From Gemmatimonadota bacterium (GTDB lineage Bacteria; Gemmatimonadota; Gemmatimonadetes; Longimicrobiales; RSA9), in assembly GCA_007126035.1 (NCBI GenBank), contig SLCC01000015.1, positions 36,254 to 100,253 on the forward strand: a DNA stretch of 64,000 nucleotides, read 5' to 3'. A program made the translations under genes and the position numbers. The notes beneath the pieces were generated by a model. It was given only the letters and a program-made list of their open reading frames with translations. It searched no databases and was not told the DNA's origin. Positions 34,691-43,018 of this stretch are shown in pieces (position 1 is the first letter of the stretch; every line of letters begins with the position of its first letter).

Positions 34691-35613
34691 AGGTCATTAC
34701 CGTGCCCGGGACCCTGGATGACCGGTCCTTCGAACAGCTGGCGAGCTCTCTGCCGCCAGCCCAGGGGGAGCGGGTCCTGGTGGATGCCCGGCGAGTCCGG
34801 TGGGTGGATCCCTACGGGATGCTGGGCCTGCTGGCGCTGGGTCAGGTGCTCGGCGACAGGGCCGGTCCGCGGGAGCGGCCCCGACTCCAGTTGCCCGATT
34901 CGACCGAGGTGGTGAGCTACATGGGGCGGATGGGCTTCTACAACCGCGCCGCGGCGCTATACGAAATGCATGGCGCCCCGCGCAAGCAAGCGGAAGGAAC
35001 CTCCGACGTCCTCCTCGAGATCACGCCCGTGACCTCGCACGTTGACGTACACCAGATAGTGGACAGGGTGAATGAACGGGCCCTCACCATCCTGACCCGG
35101 CAACTCCTCTACCCGCTCAACGAGGCGTTCCAGTTCAGCGTGATGCTGTCCGAGCTGTGCCAGAACATCATCGAACACGCGGGCGCCAGCGGCTGGGTGG
35201 CCACGCAGACGTACAACTGGGCGCGCCGGCTGGGTCGCAAGGTGGTGTCCATTGCGGTCATGGACCTGGGCGTGGGGTTCCACGGCTCCCTCGGTGGCGA
35301 GCACGCTGCCCGGTACGGTGAGCGCTGGAGCGATGCATCGGCGCTCCAGGCCGCCTTCATCCACGGGGTGACCCGGTTCCAGGATCCGGGGCGGGGACAG
35401 GGACTTCAACAGATCCGCCGCCAGACCAGACGGTGGGACGGTTGGATCGCCATCCGCAGCGGTACGGCCAGGATCGCCGATGTGCCAACCTGGAGCGATG
35501 GAACACCGCTCGAGGAGGGCCTGGCACCGTTCCCCGGTACCCAGATCAGCATCATCTTGCCGTCCCGCGTAGTTGACCAGGGTGACCCGGGGCGACCGGA
35601 GGAGGGAGCATGA
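34687..35613 (+). CDS. STAS domain fused to a HATPase_c anti-sigma-type kinase
   Basis: 308 residues. The N-terminal about 95 residues look like a STAS fold (VLVDARRVRWVDPYGMLGLL). The C-terminal half is a GHKL ATPase: N-box ELCQNIIEHAG, G1 box AVMDLGVGFHG and G2 GRGQGLQQIRR. In partner-switching systems SpoIIAB/RsbW kinases phosphorylate separate STAS proteins; here both parts are in one chain, and a second STAS-like gene follows with a 4-base overlap. Starts at GTG overlapping the PfkB gene. Role in sigma control or another switch is inferred. Confidence 0.75.
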   Translation: MKVITVPGTLDDRSFEQLASSLPPAQGERVLVDARRVRWVDPYGMLGLLALGQVLGDRAGPRERPRLQLPDSTEVVSYMGRMGFYNRAAALYEMHGAPRKQAEGTSDVLLEITPVTSHVDVHQIVDRVNERALTILTRQLLYPLNEAFQFSVMLSELCQNIIEHAGASGWVATQTYNWARRLGRKVVSIAVMDLGVGFHGSLGGEHAARYGERWSDASALQAAFIHGVTRFQDPGRGQGLQQIRRQTRRWDGWIAIRSGTARIADVPTWSDGTPLEEGLAPFPGTQISIILPSRVVDQGDPGRPEEGA

Positions 35614-36212
35614 CCGAGCTGGGACGAGTGATTCCGTTGCGGTTCGACATGTCGGAAATGGTCCGTCGCTCCGTGGCCACGCTCTATTCTCACCTGGTGA
35701 CGAGGCCCACCGGTCAGGCGCTGCGCATGGGTATAGAGGCGCAGATCGCCGAGCTGGGAACGATGTGCCTGACGGTATTGGACTTCAGCGAGGTTGCTGT
35801 CCTGGACTACAGCTGCGCCGACGAGGTTGTTGCAAAGCTGATCAAGCGGTTCCAGCGTGAGGACCGGCCGGTAGAGGCGTACTTCATGGCTCGGGGCATA
35901 GAGAACCGCCACCAGGAAGCCATCGATGTGGTGCTCGGCCGGCAGGGCCTGGCCATCACTGCCGAGCTGGCGGACGGTCGAGTCACCTTGCTCGGCGAGG
36001 CATCCGCTTCCGAGTTGGCGGCCTGGAACGGCCTCGACGCTCTCGGTCGTGCAGCCCCGGAACAGGTGGCCGAGGCGACCCGGTCGCCACAGGCAGAAAT
36101 TAACAGGGCCCTGGAGTCGCTGGCGCGCCGACGGGTGGTGGCGCGGGTAGACATCCCGCGCACCTATTTCGCCCTCCGGCCCCTCGCCGCCGGGTCGCTC
36201 AGCCGCTCTTGA
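35610..36212 (+). CDS. STAS/DUF4325-like protein with C-terminal winged-helix part
   Basis: 200 residues. The first 110 residues resemble STAS/DUF4325 domains (VLDFSEVAVLDYSCADEVVAKLIKRF), with Ser or Cys near the usual phosphorylation loop. The rest (RSPQAEINRALESLARRRVVARVDIPRTYFAL) has the helix-strand spacing of a small winged helix. Its start overlaps the kinase-like gene by 4 bases, so the pair is translated together and probably interact. The end overlaps the convergent gene at 36199 by 14 bases. Confidence 0.7.
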   Translation: MTELGRVIPLRFDMSEMVRRSVATLYSHLVTRPTGQALRMGIEAQIAELGTMCLTVLDFSEVAVLDYSCADEVVAKLIKRFQREDRPVEAYFMARGIENRHQEAIDVVLGRQGLAITAELADGRVTLLGEASASELAAWNGLDALGRAAPEQVAEATRSPQAEINRALESLARRRVVARVDIPRTYFALRPLAAGSLSRS

Positions 36213-36963
36213 GGGCTGGGGACAGGATCCGGTTGATGGCCTTCAGCGTTGCGATCGCCGAGGCAGTCTCGATATCCGTCTCGACGGGGTGGGCGCCCAC
36301 CAGCGGGAGAGGCCGGCGGCCCGTGCGAGGCGAAATGGCCAGGACACTGATCAGGGTGTAGTCGCCGTCCAGGGCCTGTACCACGGAAGCAAAATCCAGC
36401 TCTATTTCCAGGCCGTTCCCCGCGACAGCCTCTCTGGCGGCACTCAGCGTGGCCACGGCCGCCGCCCGAGCCCGGCCGTTCTTGGTGTTGACCGCGTCCG
36501 ACGACCCTCTCACCTGGGAATCCCGCCAGTCGAGTTGGATGCCGACTTCCACCCGACCTCCGGTGACCGTCGCCTCGATGCTGCTGAAGACGACCCTCCC
36601 GTGGAAGCTGGTATCTCCGGTCATGGCAGGCTCATCGGGTGTTCCGGGCTGGAACGAGGCATGGACTCCCCCGGATTCCACAGGCGGTATGGTCGCCTGA
36701 GCCACCGCCCCTTCAGCCTGTTCGTCGGCCGTTGGGGCCAGCTGGGCGATGCTGATTATCCGCTGGTCGACGGGCACACCGAGACGATCCTGGAGGAGGT
36801 CCCTGAGGTCCCGGGCCAGGGACGCCGGGTCGGGTCCCGGCCGCACCAGCACGTGGATCTCCGTGGGTCGACCTTCCAGGTCCTCGCTTACACATGCCCC
36901 TACCACCGAGGGCAGCTCACGCAGAACCGCTTCTGCCGTAGTCTTGATGCTGCTTTGCCTCAT
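36199..36963 (-). CDS. two-domain hypothetical protein, paralogous orphan domain
   Basis: 254 residues. The N-terminal about 75 residues (AVLRELPSVVGACVSEDLEGRPTEIHVLV, then RDLRDLLQDRLGVPVDQRIISIAQL) form an alpha/beta unit. After a Pro/Gly linker, residues about 120-250 repeat the domain of the 13337-13867 gene: IQLDWRDSQVRGSSDAVNTKNG, alanine-rich helix, FASVVQALDGDYTLISVLAI, then LKAINRIL. The combination suggests a widespread uncharacterised family rather than a local oddity. No catalytic motif, signal or membrane segment. Minus-strand promoter candidate at 36996-37024. Confidence 0.75.
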   Translation of the reverse strand: MRQSSIKTTAEAVLRELPSVVGACVSEDLEGRPTEIHVLVRPGPDPASLARDLRDLLQDRLGVPVDQRIISIAQLAPTADEQAEGAVAQATIPPVESGGVHASFQPGTPDEPAMTGDTSFHGRVVFSSIEATVTGGRVEVGIQLDWRDSQVRGSSDAVNTKNGRARAAAVATLSAAREAVAGNGLEIELDFASVVQALDGDYTLISVLAISPRTGRRPLPLVGAHPVETDIETASAIATLKAINRILSPALKSG

Positions 36964-36995
36964 TCAGAGGTACGCCACCGGGGAGAGGTTGCCAC

Positions 36996-37024
36996 AGAAT
37001 GCCTGGCCGGAGCCGCACAGTCAA
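36996..37024 (-). promoter_or_regulatory. candidate promoter of the 36199-36963 gene
   Basis: Minus-strand TTGACT (37024-37019) and CATTCT (37001-36996), spacer 17 bases. It lies in the 217-base gap to divergent ypdA, where TTGCCG-N17-TACTCT (37041-37069) on the plus strand may serve ypdA. Confidence 0.3.
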
Positions 37025-37180
37025 GATTGCCGCCTCAGCGTTGCCGCCACTGAATCGGATATCTACTCTAATGACGTGTAAGTAGGCCTTGGCGTCACTA
37101 CACTGGAATATTGGTGCCCAAGGACCGGCAGCGCCTGGAGCGCGGGGTCACATGAGGTTAACCGGGGCGAAGACCGAGAC

Positions 37181-38278
37181 ATGAGCTGCGATACAATGGT
37201 GGACCTGGCGGTGGTGGGAGCCGGCCCCTGCGGCCTGAGCGCCGGTGTCGCAGCCCGCCAGGCGGGAATGGACTGCGTCATCCTCGAGGCCGGATGCGTG
37301 GTCCAGTCCATCACCATGTACCCCACATACGGCACCTTCTTCAGCACCGCCGATCGGCTGGAGTTGGGCGGCATACCCTTCACATCCGCGGGCCACAGGC
37401 CGACCAGGCGGGAGGCTCTCAACTATTATCGGCGCGTGGCCCGTGAATTCCGGTTGTGCGTGCGGCAGTACGAGGAGGTGCTTGATATACGGGGTCGGGC
37501 CGGAAGCTTCCTGCTCGAAACCCGCACGATGGCGGGAGAGAACCGCTGTTATCGGGCTCGCAACGTGGTCCTGGCAACCGGCTACGCCGGTTCGCCCAAC
37601 TTCCTGGGCGTTCCCGGCGAGGATCTGCCGAAGGTCAGCCATTATTTCACCGAGGGTCACCGCTACTACGACCAGGATTGCGTGGTGGTCGGCGCCGGGA
37701 ACTCGGCGGTGGAAGCGTCGCTGGAGCTGTTCCGGTCAGGGGCGCGGGTAACATTGGTCCATTTCCTGGACCGTTTGGATCCGGGCGTGAAGCCGTGGAT
37801 CCTTCCCGACATCGAGAACCGTTTGAAGAGGGGCGAGGTGCAGGTCCGCTGGGACACCCGGGTCACCGAGATCCTGCCGGACCGGATCAGGCTGCGCCAC
37901 GAGCAGACGGGCAAGGCCAGCGAGCTGAGCAATGATTTTGTCCTGGCCATGACCGGGTACCATCCCGACCCTCGCCTCCTCGGTGGCCTGGGTGTGACCA
38001 TCGACGACGGAACCGGAATACCCGAGCACGACCCGGGTACCATGGAGACGGACGTGCCTGGCGTGTTCCTGGCAGGTGTGCTGGCGGGTGGCAATCGACC
38101 GGACCGGATCTTCATAGAGGATGGGCGACACCACGGGCCACTGGCAGTCCGCTGCATCCTGGCGCGGCGAGGGCTGGACCCTTCAACAGACATCGCACTG
38201 GGCGTCCCGCCTGGCCAGAGGCCAGTGGACCTGGAAGCGGACGGGCCGCCCAGCCAGGAGGAGTTGGAGCGTGCTTGA
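37181..38278 (+). CDS. ypdA: YpdA-family bacillithiol disulfide reductase
   Basis: 365-residue FAD/NADPH oxidoreductase: FAD site VVGAGPCGLSAGV, NADPH site VVVGAGNSAVEASLEL, ATGYAGSP and MTGYHPDPRLL motifs. The first dinucleotide motif with Cys after GAGP and the absence of a thioredoxin-reductase CxxC match YpdA (Bdr), which reduces bacillithiol disulfide. If right, the organism makes bacillithiol. A bacillithiol assignment rests on family resemblance, because other YpdA-like reductases exist. Followed by NFU and Mrp, both iron-sulfur proteins. Confidence 0.85.
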   Translation: MSCDTMVDLAVVGAGPCGLSAGVAARQAGMDCVILEAGCVVQSITMYPTYGTFFSTADRLELGGIPFTSAGHRPTRREALNYYRRVAREFRLCVRQYEEVLDIRGRAGSFLLETRTMAGENRCYRARNVVLATGYAGSPNFLGVPGEDLPKVSHYFTEGHRYYDQDCVVVGAGNSAVEASLELFRSGARVTLVHFLDRLDPGVKPWILPDIENRLKRGEVQVRWDTRVTEILPDRIRLRHEQTGKASELSNDFVLAMTGYHPDPRLLGGLGVTIDDGTGIPEHDPGTMETDVPGVFLAGVLAGGNRPDRIFIEDGRHHGPLAVRCILARRGLDPSTDIALGVPPGQRPVDLEADGPPSQEELERA

Positions 38279-38367
38279 ACGGGGCAGGGAACTTATCCCG
38301 AGCCCCGGGTACGAAGCTCCGGCGGGTTCCGCGACAGGGCCGGCCGGGGCATCTTGAGGAGCAGGTC

Positions 38368-38598
38368 ATGAAGACGCTGGAACAGATCAACGAGGTGTTG
38401 GAGTCGATCCGACCCGCACTCCGCTCGGACGGGGGTGACATCGAGTTCGTCGATTTCGACGAGACAGCCGGTGTCCTCCAACTTCGGTTCCTCGGCGCCT
38501 GTGGTGATTGTCCGATCTCGGAGGTGACTCTCCGACAGGGCATCGAGCGCCGGATACTGACGGCGGTCCCGCAGGTGCGGGAGGTCCGTGCGCACTGA
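38368..38598 (+). CDS. NFU-type iron-sulfur cluster carrier
   Basis: 76 residues from ATG 38368 (GAGGAGC upstream); the track start at 38275 adds residues without family match. The NifU C-terminal domain is complete: LESIRPALRSDGGDIEFVDF and the cluster-binding GACGDCPIS (CxxC), typical of a 4Fe-4S carrier that works as a dimer. Followed 103 bases later by mrp, another Fe-S carrier. Together with YpdA this is a redox/Fe-S neighbourhood. Confidence 0.93.
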   Translation: MKTLEQINEVLESIRPALRSDGGDIEFVDFDETAGVLQLRFLGACGDCPISEVTLRQGIERRILTAVPQVREVRAH

Positions 38599-38701
38599 CG
38601 TGGTGTGGGGCCGCGTCTCATTCGGATGACAGTGCGGCGGTCGGCGCCCTGGTGGGGTGCCGACCGCCGTCTCGATAGGTAAGGGGAGGTTGAGGCGAGC
38701 G

Positions 38702-39814
38702 ATGGCAGATCTGGCAGGAGTAGTGAGGAAGGCGCTCGAGGGGGTGGTGAACCCGAGCACCGGGGCAAGCGTCTTGGAGTCCCAGGTCGAAGACTTGAGG
38801 ATCCAGGACGGGGTAGTCTCCTTCGGCTTCACGCTGCAGCCGGACGATCCAGGGTCGCTGGTCCGGGAGGCCCGGGCCGCGGTGGAGTCTGTTGCGGGCG
38901 TCGATAAGGTGAAGATCGATGTGCGCCTGCCCCAGAGTCTCCAGGAGGGCGGAGCCCAGCAGCCTCCGCCGCGCCAGCCAGCGCCGGGCTCGGTCCCTGC
39001 GCCCGAGCCGCAGGAGGGTCTGCTCCCTGGCGTGGACCATTTCATCGCGGTGAGCTCGGGCAAGGGCGGCGTCGGCAAGTCCACGGTGGCGGCGAACCTG
39101 GCCGTGTCCCTTGCGCGGCAGGGTCATCGAGTGGGCCTCCTGGACGCTGACATATACGGCCCGAACATCCCCATAATGTTCGGCGAGAAGCGGCGCCCCC
39201 AGGTAACGGGCAGCAGGGGCGCGGAGCGCATCATGCCCCTGGAGACCCATGGCGTCAGGCTCATGAGCCTGGGTTTCCTGTTGGAGGAGGAGCAACCGGC
39301 CATCATGCGTGGGCCGCTGGTGACCGGCGTGCTCCGCCAGTTCCTGGAACAGGTCGAATGGGGCGACCTGGACTACATGGTCATCGACCTGCCGCCTGGT
39401 ACCGGAGACGCCCAGCTCTCCCTGGTCCAGACAATCGACCTGGACGGCGCCGTGATGGTCACCACACCGCAGGAGGTGTCCACCGGTGATGTCCGGCGCG
39501 CCATCCGTATGTTCGAGCGGGTGAACACCGACATCCTGGGCATCGTGGAGAACATGAGCGGCTTCGTGTGCCCGAACTGCGAGGAGCGCCACGAGATCTT
39601 CGGTGCCGGCGGCGGTGAAGCGCTGGCGGAGGCCATGGAGGTCCCCTTCCTGGGCGCCGTGCCGCTGGACACGGCCGTCCGGAGCGCCGGCGACGTGGGC
39701 GTGCCCACGGCCTTGTCAGCCCCGGACTCTCCTGCTGGACGTGCCTTCCTCGCTGTCGCGAAGCGCATAGTGGATCAGATCGCTGCGACCCGGGAGGGCG
39801 CGGCGCGGTCCTGA
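38702..39814 (+). CDS. mrp: Mrp/ApbC (NBP35-type) iron-sulfur carrier ATPase
   Basis: 370 residues from ATG 38702. An N-terminal MIP18/DUF59 domain (residues about 1-85) is joined through a Pro-rich linker to a deviant Walker ATPase (SSGKGGVGKSTVAANLA), with DADIYGPNIP, IDLPPGTGD and the cluster-binding pair in FVCPNCEERHEIF (CxxC). It inserts or transfers Fe-S clusters with ATP. Six bases upstream of the SAM hydrolase gene. Confidence 0.95.
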   Translation: MADLAGVVRKALEGVVNPSTGASVLESQVEDLRIQDGVVSFGFTLQPDDPGSLVREARAAVESVAGVDKVKIDVRLPQSLQEGGAQQPPPRQPAPGSVPAPEPQEGLLPGVDHFIAVSSGKGGVGKSTVAANLAVSLARQGHRVGLLDADIYGPNIPIMFGEKRRPQVTGSRGAERIMPLETHGVRLMSLGFLLEEEQPAIMRGPLVTGVLRQFLEQVEWGDLDYMVIDLPPGTGDAQLSLVQTIDLDGAVMVTTPQEVSTGDVRRAIRMFERVNTDILGIVENMSGFVCPNCEERHEIFGAGGGEALAEAMEVPFLGAVPLDTAVRSAGDVGVPTALSAPDSPAGRAFLAVAKRIVDQIAATREGAARS

Positions 39815-39820
39815 GGCCAT

Positions 39821-40603
39821 GTGACGCGCGTCGTACTACTGAGCGACTTCGGGACGGTCGATGGCTACGCCGCGACCATGGCCGCCGTGGTGGCCAGCGC
39901 AGCGCCGAGCGCCCTGATCGAGCATGCCGCTCACGATATACCCGCGGGCGACATACTGACCGGGGCCCTCACCTTGTCCCGCTATGCGACTCTGTATCCG
40001 CACGGCACTGTGCACCTGGCGGTGGTGGACCCGGGCGTGGGTACGTGGCGCCGGCCCATTGCCGCCACCGTAGACGGCCGTCACTATGTGGGGCCGGACA
40101 ACGGCTTGTTCACTCGTATCCTTGTGGGCAGGCAGGCTCGGATCGTGGACGTGCGGGAGACGGGGCAGGGTAGGGGCGCGTCCCCCACCTTCCACGGCCG
40201 CGATATCTTCGCCCCCGCCGCTGGCCACCTTGCCGCTGGCGGCGCCCTGGAGGACCTGGGTCCCGCCGTCGCCGACCCTGTTGTCCTGGACCTGGCCGAG
40301 CCACGACGGCACGGCCACCTCATCGGTGGCGAGGTGATCCAGGTAGATCGGTTCGGCAACCTGATCAGCAACGTCCCAGCCGGCTGGATAGCCGGCCTGT
40401 CGGAGGGAGAAGGTGGGGCCAGGGTCGTGATCGACGGGAAGGATGCGGGCCCGGTCCGTCGCACCTATGGCGACGTTGCCAGCGGCGACGTCGTCGCCCT
40501 GATAGGCTCGCTTGATCTGCTGGAGATCTCGGTCCGGGACGGCTCCGCCGCCGAGTTCCTCGATGCCGGGCGGGGGGCACTGTTAGAGGTGCGCGCCGGG
40601 TAG
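39821..40603 (+). CDS. SAM hydroxide adenosyltransferase (DUF62)
   Basis: 260 residues from GTG. Members of this family turn SAM plus water into adenosine and methionine; relatives use chloride or fluoride. Motifs: N-terminal LLSDFGTVDGY, VDPGVGT, HYVGPDNGLF, and TFHGRDIFAPAAGHLA, with GNLISN near the end. No halogenase-specific features are evident. Six bases after mrp, so likely in one transcript. Physiological role of the family is unsettled (SAM or sulfur homeostasis). Confidence 0.88.
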   Translation: MTRVVLLSDFGTVDGYAATMAAVVASAAPSALIEHAAHDIPAGDILTGALTLSRYATLYPHGTVHLAVVDPGVGTWRRPIAATVDGRHYVGPDNGLFTRILVGRQARIVDVRETGQGRGASPTFHGRDIFAPAAGHLAAGGALEDLGPAVADPVVLDLAEPRRHGHLIGGEVIQVDRFGNLISNVPAGWIAGLSEGEGGARVVIDGKDAGPVRRTYGDVASGDVVALIGSLDLLEISVRDGSAAEFLDAGRGALLEVRAG

Positions 40604-40619
40604 TGACGGCCGACCAGCG

Positions 40620-40847
40620 TCAGCTCTCGAGCCACTCCCGGTCCGCCGCGGACAGCCGCTTCTGCCTCGGGGCCAGGAAGCGCACGAGCAGATAGCCGAC
40701 GAGGATCACCGGCACCACCTTGAACAGCAGGAAGCCCGCCAGGCTCAGGGCGAGACCGAATGCCGCACCGACCAGTGCCAGCACCACCACCATCGACACC
40801 AGGGCAAACAGGCCCAGCACGAAGAAAGTCAGCAGCGCAGAGAACAT
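40620..40847 (-). CDS. small membrane protein in the ECF operon
   Basis: 75 residues, mostly hydrophobic (two helices: LLTFFVLGLFALVSMVVVLALVG and AGFLLFKVVPVILVGYLLVRF), ending in a basic-acidic tail. It has an excellent ribosome site (GGAGGAGAAG). It is the last gene of the minus-strand sigma-factor operon, 16 bases after the LiaF-like gene, which suggests an envelope function. PspC/PspD-like shape, but no firm family. Confidence 0.75.
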   Translation of the reverse strand: MFSALLTFFVLGLFALVSMVVVLALVGAAFGLALSLAGFLLFKVVPVILVGYLLVRFLAPRQKRLSAADREWLES

Positions 40848-40863
40848 CTTCTCCTCCTCCGTC

Positions 40864-41724
40864 TCAGTTCGTGGCCCGACCGTCCGCCGCAGGTATCCGG
40901 CGGACGGTCACGGAGCCGAACGCGCCCTGTAGCTCGACAGTAAGCCTCCGCTCGGCGTCTTCCCAGTTGCTCGAGTAGTGGTCCCGGTTCCGGCGAGAGA
41001 AGCCGGGGCCTTTGAAGCTGGTGAGGAACGTGCTACGCCGGACCACCACCCCCACATCCTGGGGCACGGCCAGTGTGACGGAGCCCAGGGCCATGGTGAT
41101 GTCCGCGGTCAGGTCGCGGCGCCAGTGACCCGAGAAGTCCAGGTTCATGTCGCCCACGCCACCTTCGGCCTTGACCACGGCGCAGTTGGCATTGGCGATG
41201 CCCACCACCCGGAAGGCCGCGGCGCCCAGACTCAGGTCCATCCGGTCGCAGGCTATGGCGTTGGGGCGGGAGAATCGCAGCCGGCTGTCGCTGGCGCCGG
41301 TCTCCACCTTCACACTCCTGACCTGGAGCCCACCCAGCTCGATATCCGCTTCCGCCGCGCCGAAGCTGAGGCCCACCTCCAATGGCACATCGGGCGAGAG
41401 TGCCAGCTTCATGTCCCCCGCCTCCTGGTTCCGCAACCGGATCGATCTGGTTCCGCCCTCCAGCCCTACGGTCAGGCGCCCGCTCCGGTACTCGGTGACC
41501 GGTTCGAAGTTCTCGGAGTCGTAGCGGATCCCGACACGGTACAGCTCGCCACTGACGCCGGGCTCGCCCACCAGCCTGCCCACCCCGTACTTCACCTGCA
41601 CGTCCAGCCTGGTCTCCGACCCGAGCTGCCGGAACGAGGACACGTTCCGCCAGTCCTGGGCCTGGGCGCTCCAGGGCGCCACTGCGACCAGGAGCGCCGC
41701 GATGGCCATGCTTCGCTCAAACAT
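40864..41724 (-). CDS. LiaF-like/DUF4097-type secreted protein
   Basis: 286 residues from ATG 41724 (GAGGAGG upstream). Signal peptide SMAIAALLVAVAPWSAQA, then a repetitive beta-rich chain (LTVGLEGGTRSIRL, LEVGLSFGAAEADIEL, MDLSLGAAAFRVVG, ITMALGSVTLAVP) like the adhesin/LiaF C-terminal folds of cell-wall-stress proteins. It overlaps the upstream membrane gene by 8 bases. Since it has a cleavable signal, it differs from membrane-anchored LiaF. Likely periplasmic sensor or structural partner in the sigma operon. Confidence 0.75.
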   Translation of the reverse strand: MFERSMAIAALLVAVAPWSAQAQDWRNVSSFRQLGSETRLDVQVKYGVGRLVGEPGVSGELYRVGIRYDSENFEPVTEYRSGRLTVGLEGGTRSIRLRNQEAGDMKLALSPDVPLEVGLSFGAAEADIELGGLQVRSVKVETGASDSRLRFSRPNAIACDRMDLSLGAAAFRVVGIANANCAVVKAEGGVGDMNLDFSGHWRRDLTADITMALGSVTLAVPQDVGVVVRRSTFLTSFKGPGFSRRNRDHYSSNWEDAERRLTVELQGAFGSVTVRRIPAADGRATN

Positions 41725-43018
41725 TGACTTCCTCCTCGATCGGCGACGACGGCAGCGGCTCCACGGTCGGCCTCGTGCCGCCACGGGTCAGCAGGAAGGC
41801 GCCGAACCCGATCATGAACGCGAGCCACGTCAACATGATCGCCAGGAACGTCAGCAGCCCCCTCAGGAAGCCGAGCCAGGGGCCGGCCATGGTCACGATA
41901 TGAGCGGCTACGAACAGGACCAGCAGCAGGCCCACGCCGGTTATCACGTAGTAGTAAGAGTTGGCCCGGGTGAACCATTCCGTGCCACGGAACCGCCGCT
42001 CGGCCAGGGCCTCACCGGCGCCATGGGCTACCGCCAGGTAGCCTGCCACCGCCGCCAGTACCACGGCCAGCGGGAAGAGGGGCATGTAGACAAGTAGGAA
42101 CGGGATCCCCACGATGGAGATTGCCAGGGCCAGCGCCCCCAGGATGAAGGCGGGCAGCGCCAGGAACGAGCCGGCCAGGCCGACCAGGCCGGAGCGCAGC
42201 GTCGAGTGACGGGCCGTGTCGGCGATGGTCTCCAGGTGGCCACGGCCGAAGAAGACGGCCAGGAAGCCGAGCCCCACCAGTACGGCGTAGGCCATCAGCG
42301 TCGAGAACAAGCCCGTGATGCCGCGGGTGATGTGGCGGAAGGGCGACGGCCGCACCGGTGCCCGCGTCTCGCGCCGCATCTCGGCTCGCAACTCCTGGCG
42401 GAGCTCACGCCGGAGGTCCCGCTCCAGGGACTCCCTCAGCTCCCGGAGCGCCGGCACGTCCACTGCCTCGAGTCGGTCCGGGTCGTCCAGGGCCGCCGGG
42501 TCCTGGAGGATCTGCTCCAGCTCACGGATCCGCTGCTGCAACTGCTGGATCGTGTCAGCCACGTCCGCAGGCAGGTCCGTCACCTGGGCTGGCGGGGCGG
42601 CAATGGCCAGCGCCGTCAGCTCCCGGCTCAGCCGCTCGCCCACCTCTCCGGCCGCGGCCGGCGGCTCCCAGGCCGAAAGCAGGGCCGGCAGCTCGCTGGT
42701 GGGCGCGTCCATCGCCTGCTGGAGCAGGTCCCGCCACGACTGGTCCAGGTCACCCCGTCGCTCATAGGTCCCGATCCGTTCGCCGTTGAGCAGTACCGAT
42801 CGGTCCTCGGCCAGCCGGAGCCTCAGCTCACGACCATCCTCGAACTCGAACCGGATCTCCGCGGCGTCGCGGGACATCGCGATCTCACTCGACACGACGC
42901 GGCCGGACGGATCGTCCTGGGCATGCGCCAGTGTGGGCAGCGCCAGCGCGGGCAGCGCCAGCATGGCAGCCGCCAGCGCGAAGACTCGCCATGGATGCTC
43001 AGAAAGAATACGACGCAT
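41717..43018 (-). CDS. polytopic membrane protein with periplasmic coiled coil
   Basis: 433 residues from ATG 43018 behind GGAGAATTGAAC. Signal-like helix (LAAAMLALPALALPTLAHAQ), a soluble region with strands (EIRFEFEDGRELRLRLAEDRSVLLNG), a strong charged coiled coil at about 155-215 (LRELRESLERDLRRELRQELRAEMRRE in outline), then about five membrane helices in the C-terminal half. Overlaps the anti-sigma gene by 20 bases. Looks like a conserved bactofilin-free envelope-stress membrane protein; no catalytic motif seen. Confidence 0.75.
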   Translation of the reverse strand: MRRILSEHPWRVFALAAAMLALPALALPTLAHAQDDPSGRVVSSEIAMSRDAAEIRFEFEDGRELRLRLAEDRSVLLNGERIGTYERRGDLDQSWRDLLQQAMDAPTSELPALLSAWEPPAAAGEVGERLSRELTALAIAAPPAQVTDLPADVADTIQQLQQRIRELEQILQDPAALDDPDRLEAVDVPALRELRESLERDLRRELRQELRAEMRRETRAPVRPSPFRHITRGITGLFSTLMAYAVLVGLGFLAVFFGRGHLETIADTARHSTLRSGLVGLAGSFLALPAFILGALALAISIVGIPFLLVYMPLFPLAVVLAAVAGYLAVAHGAGEALAERRFRGTEWFTRANSYYYVITGVGLLLVLFVAAHIVTMAGPWLGFLRGLLTFLAIMLTWLAFMIGFGAFLLTRGGTRPTVEPLPSSPIEEEVNV

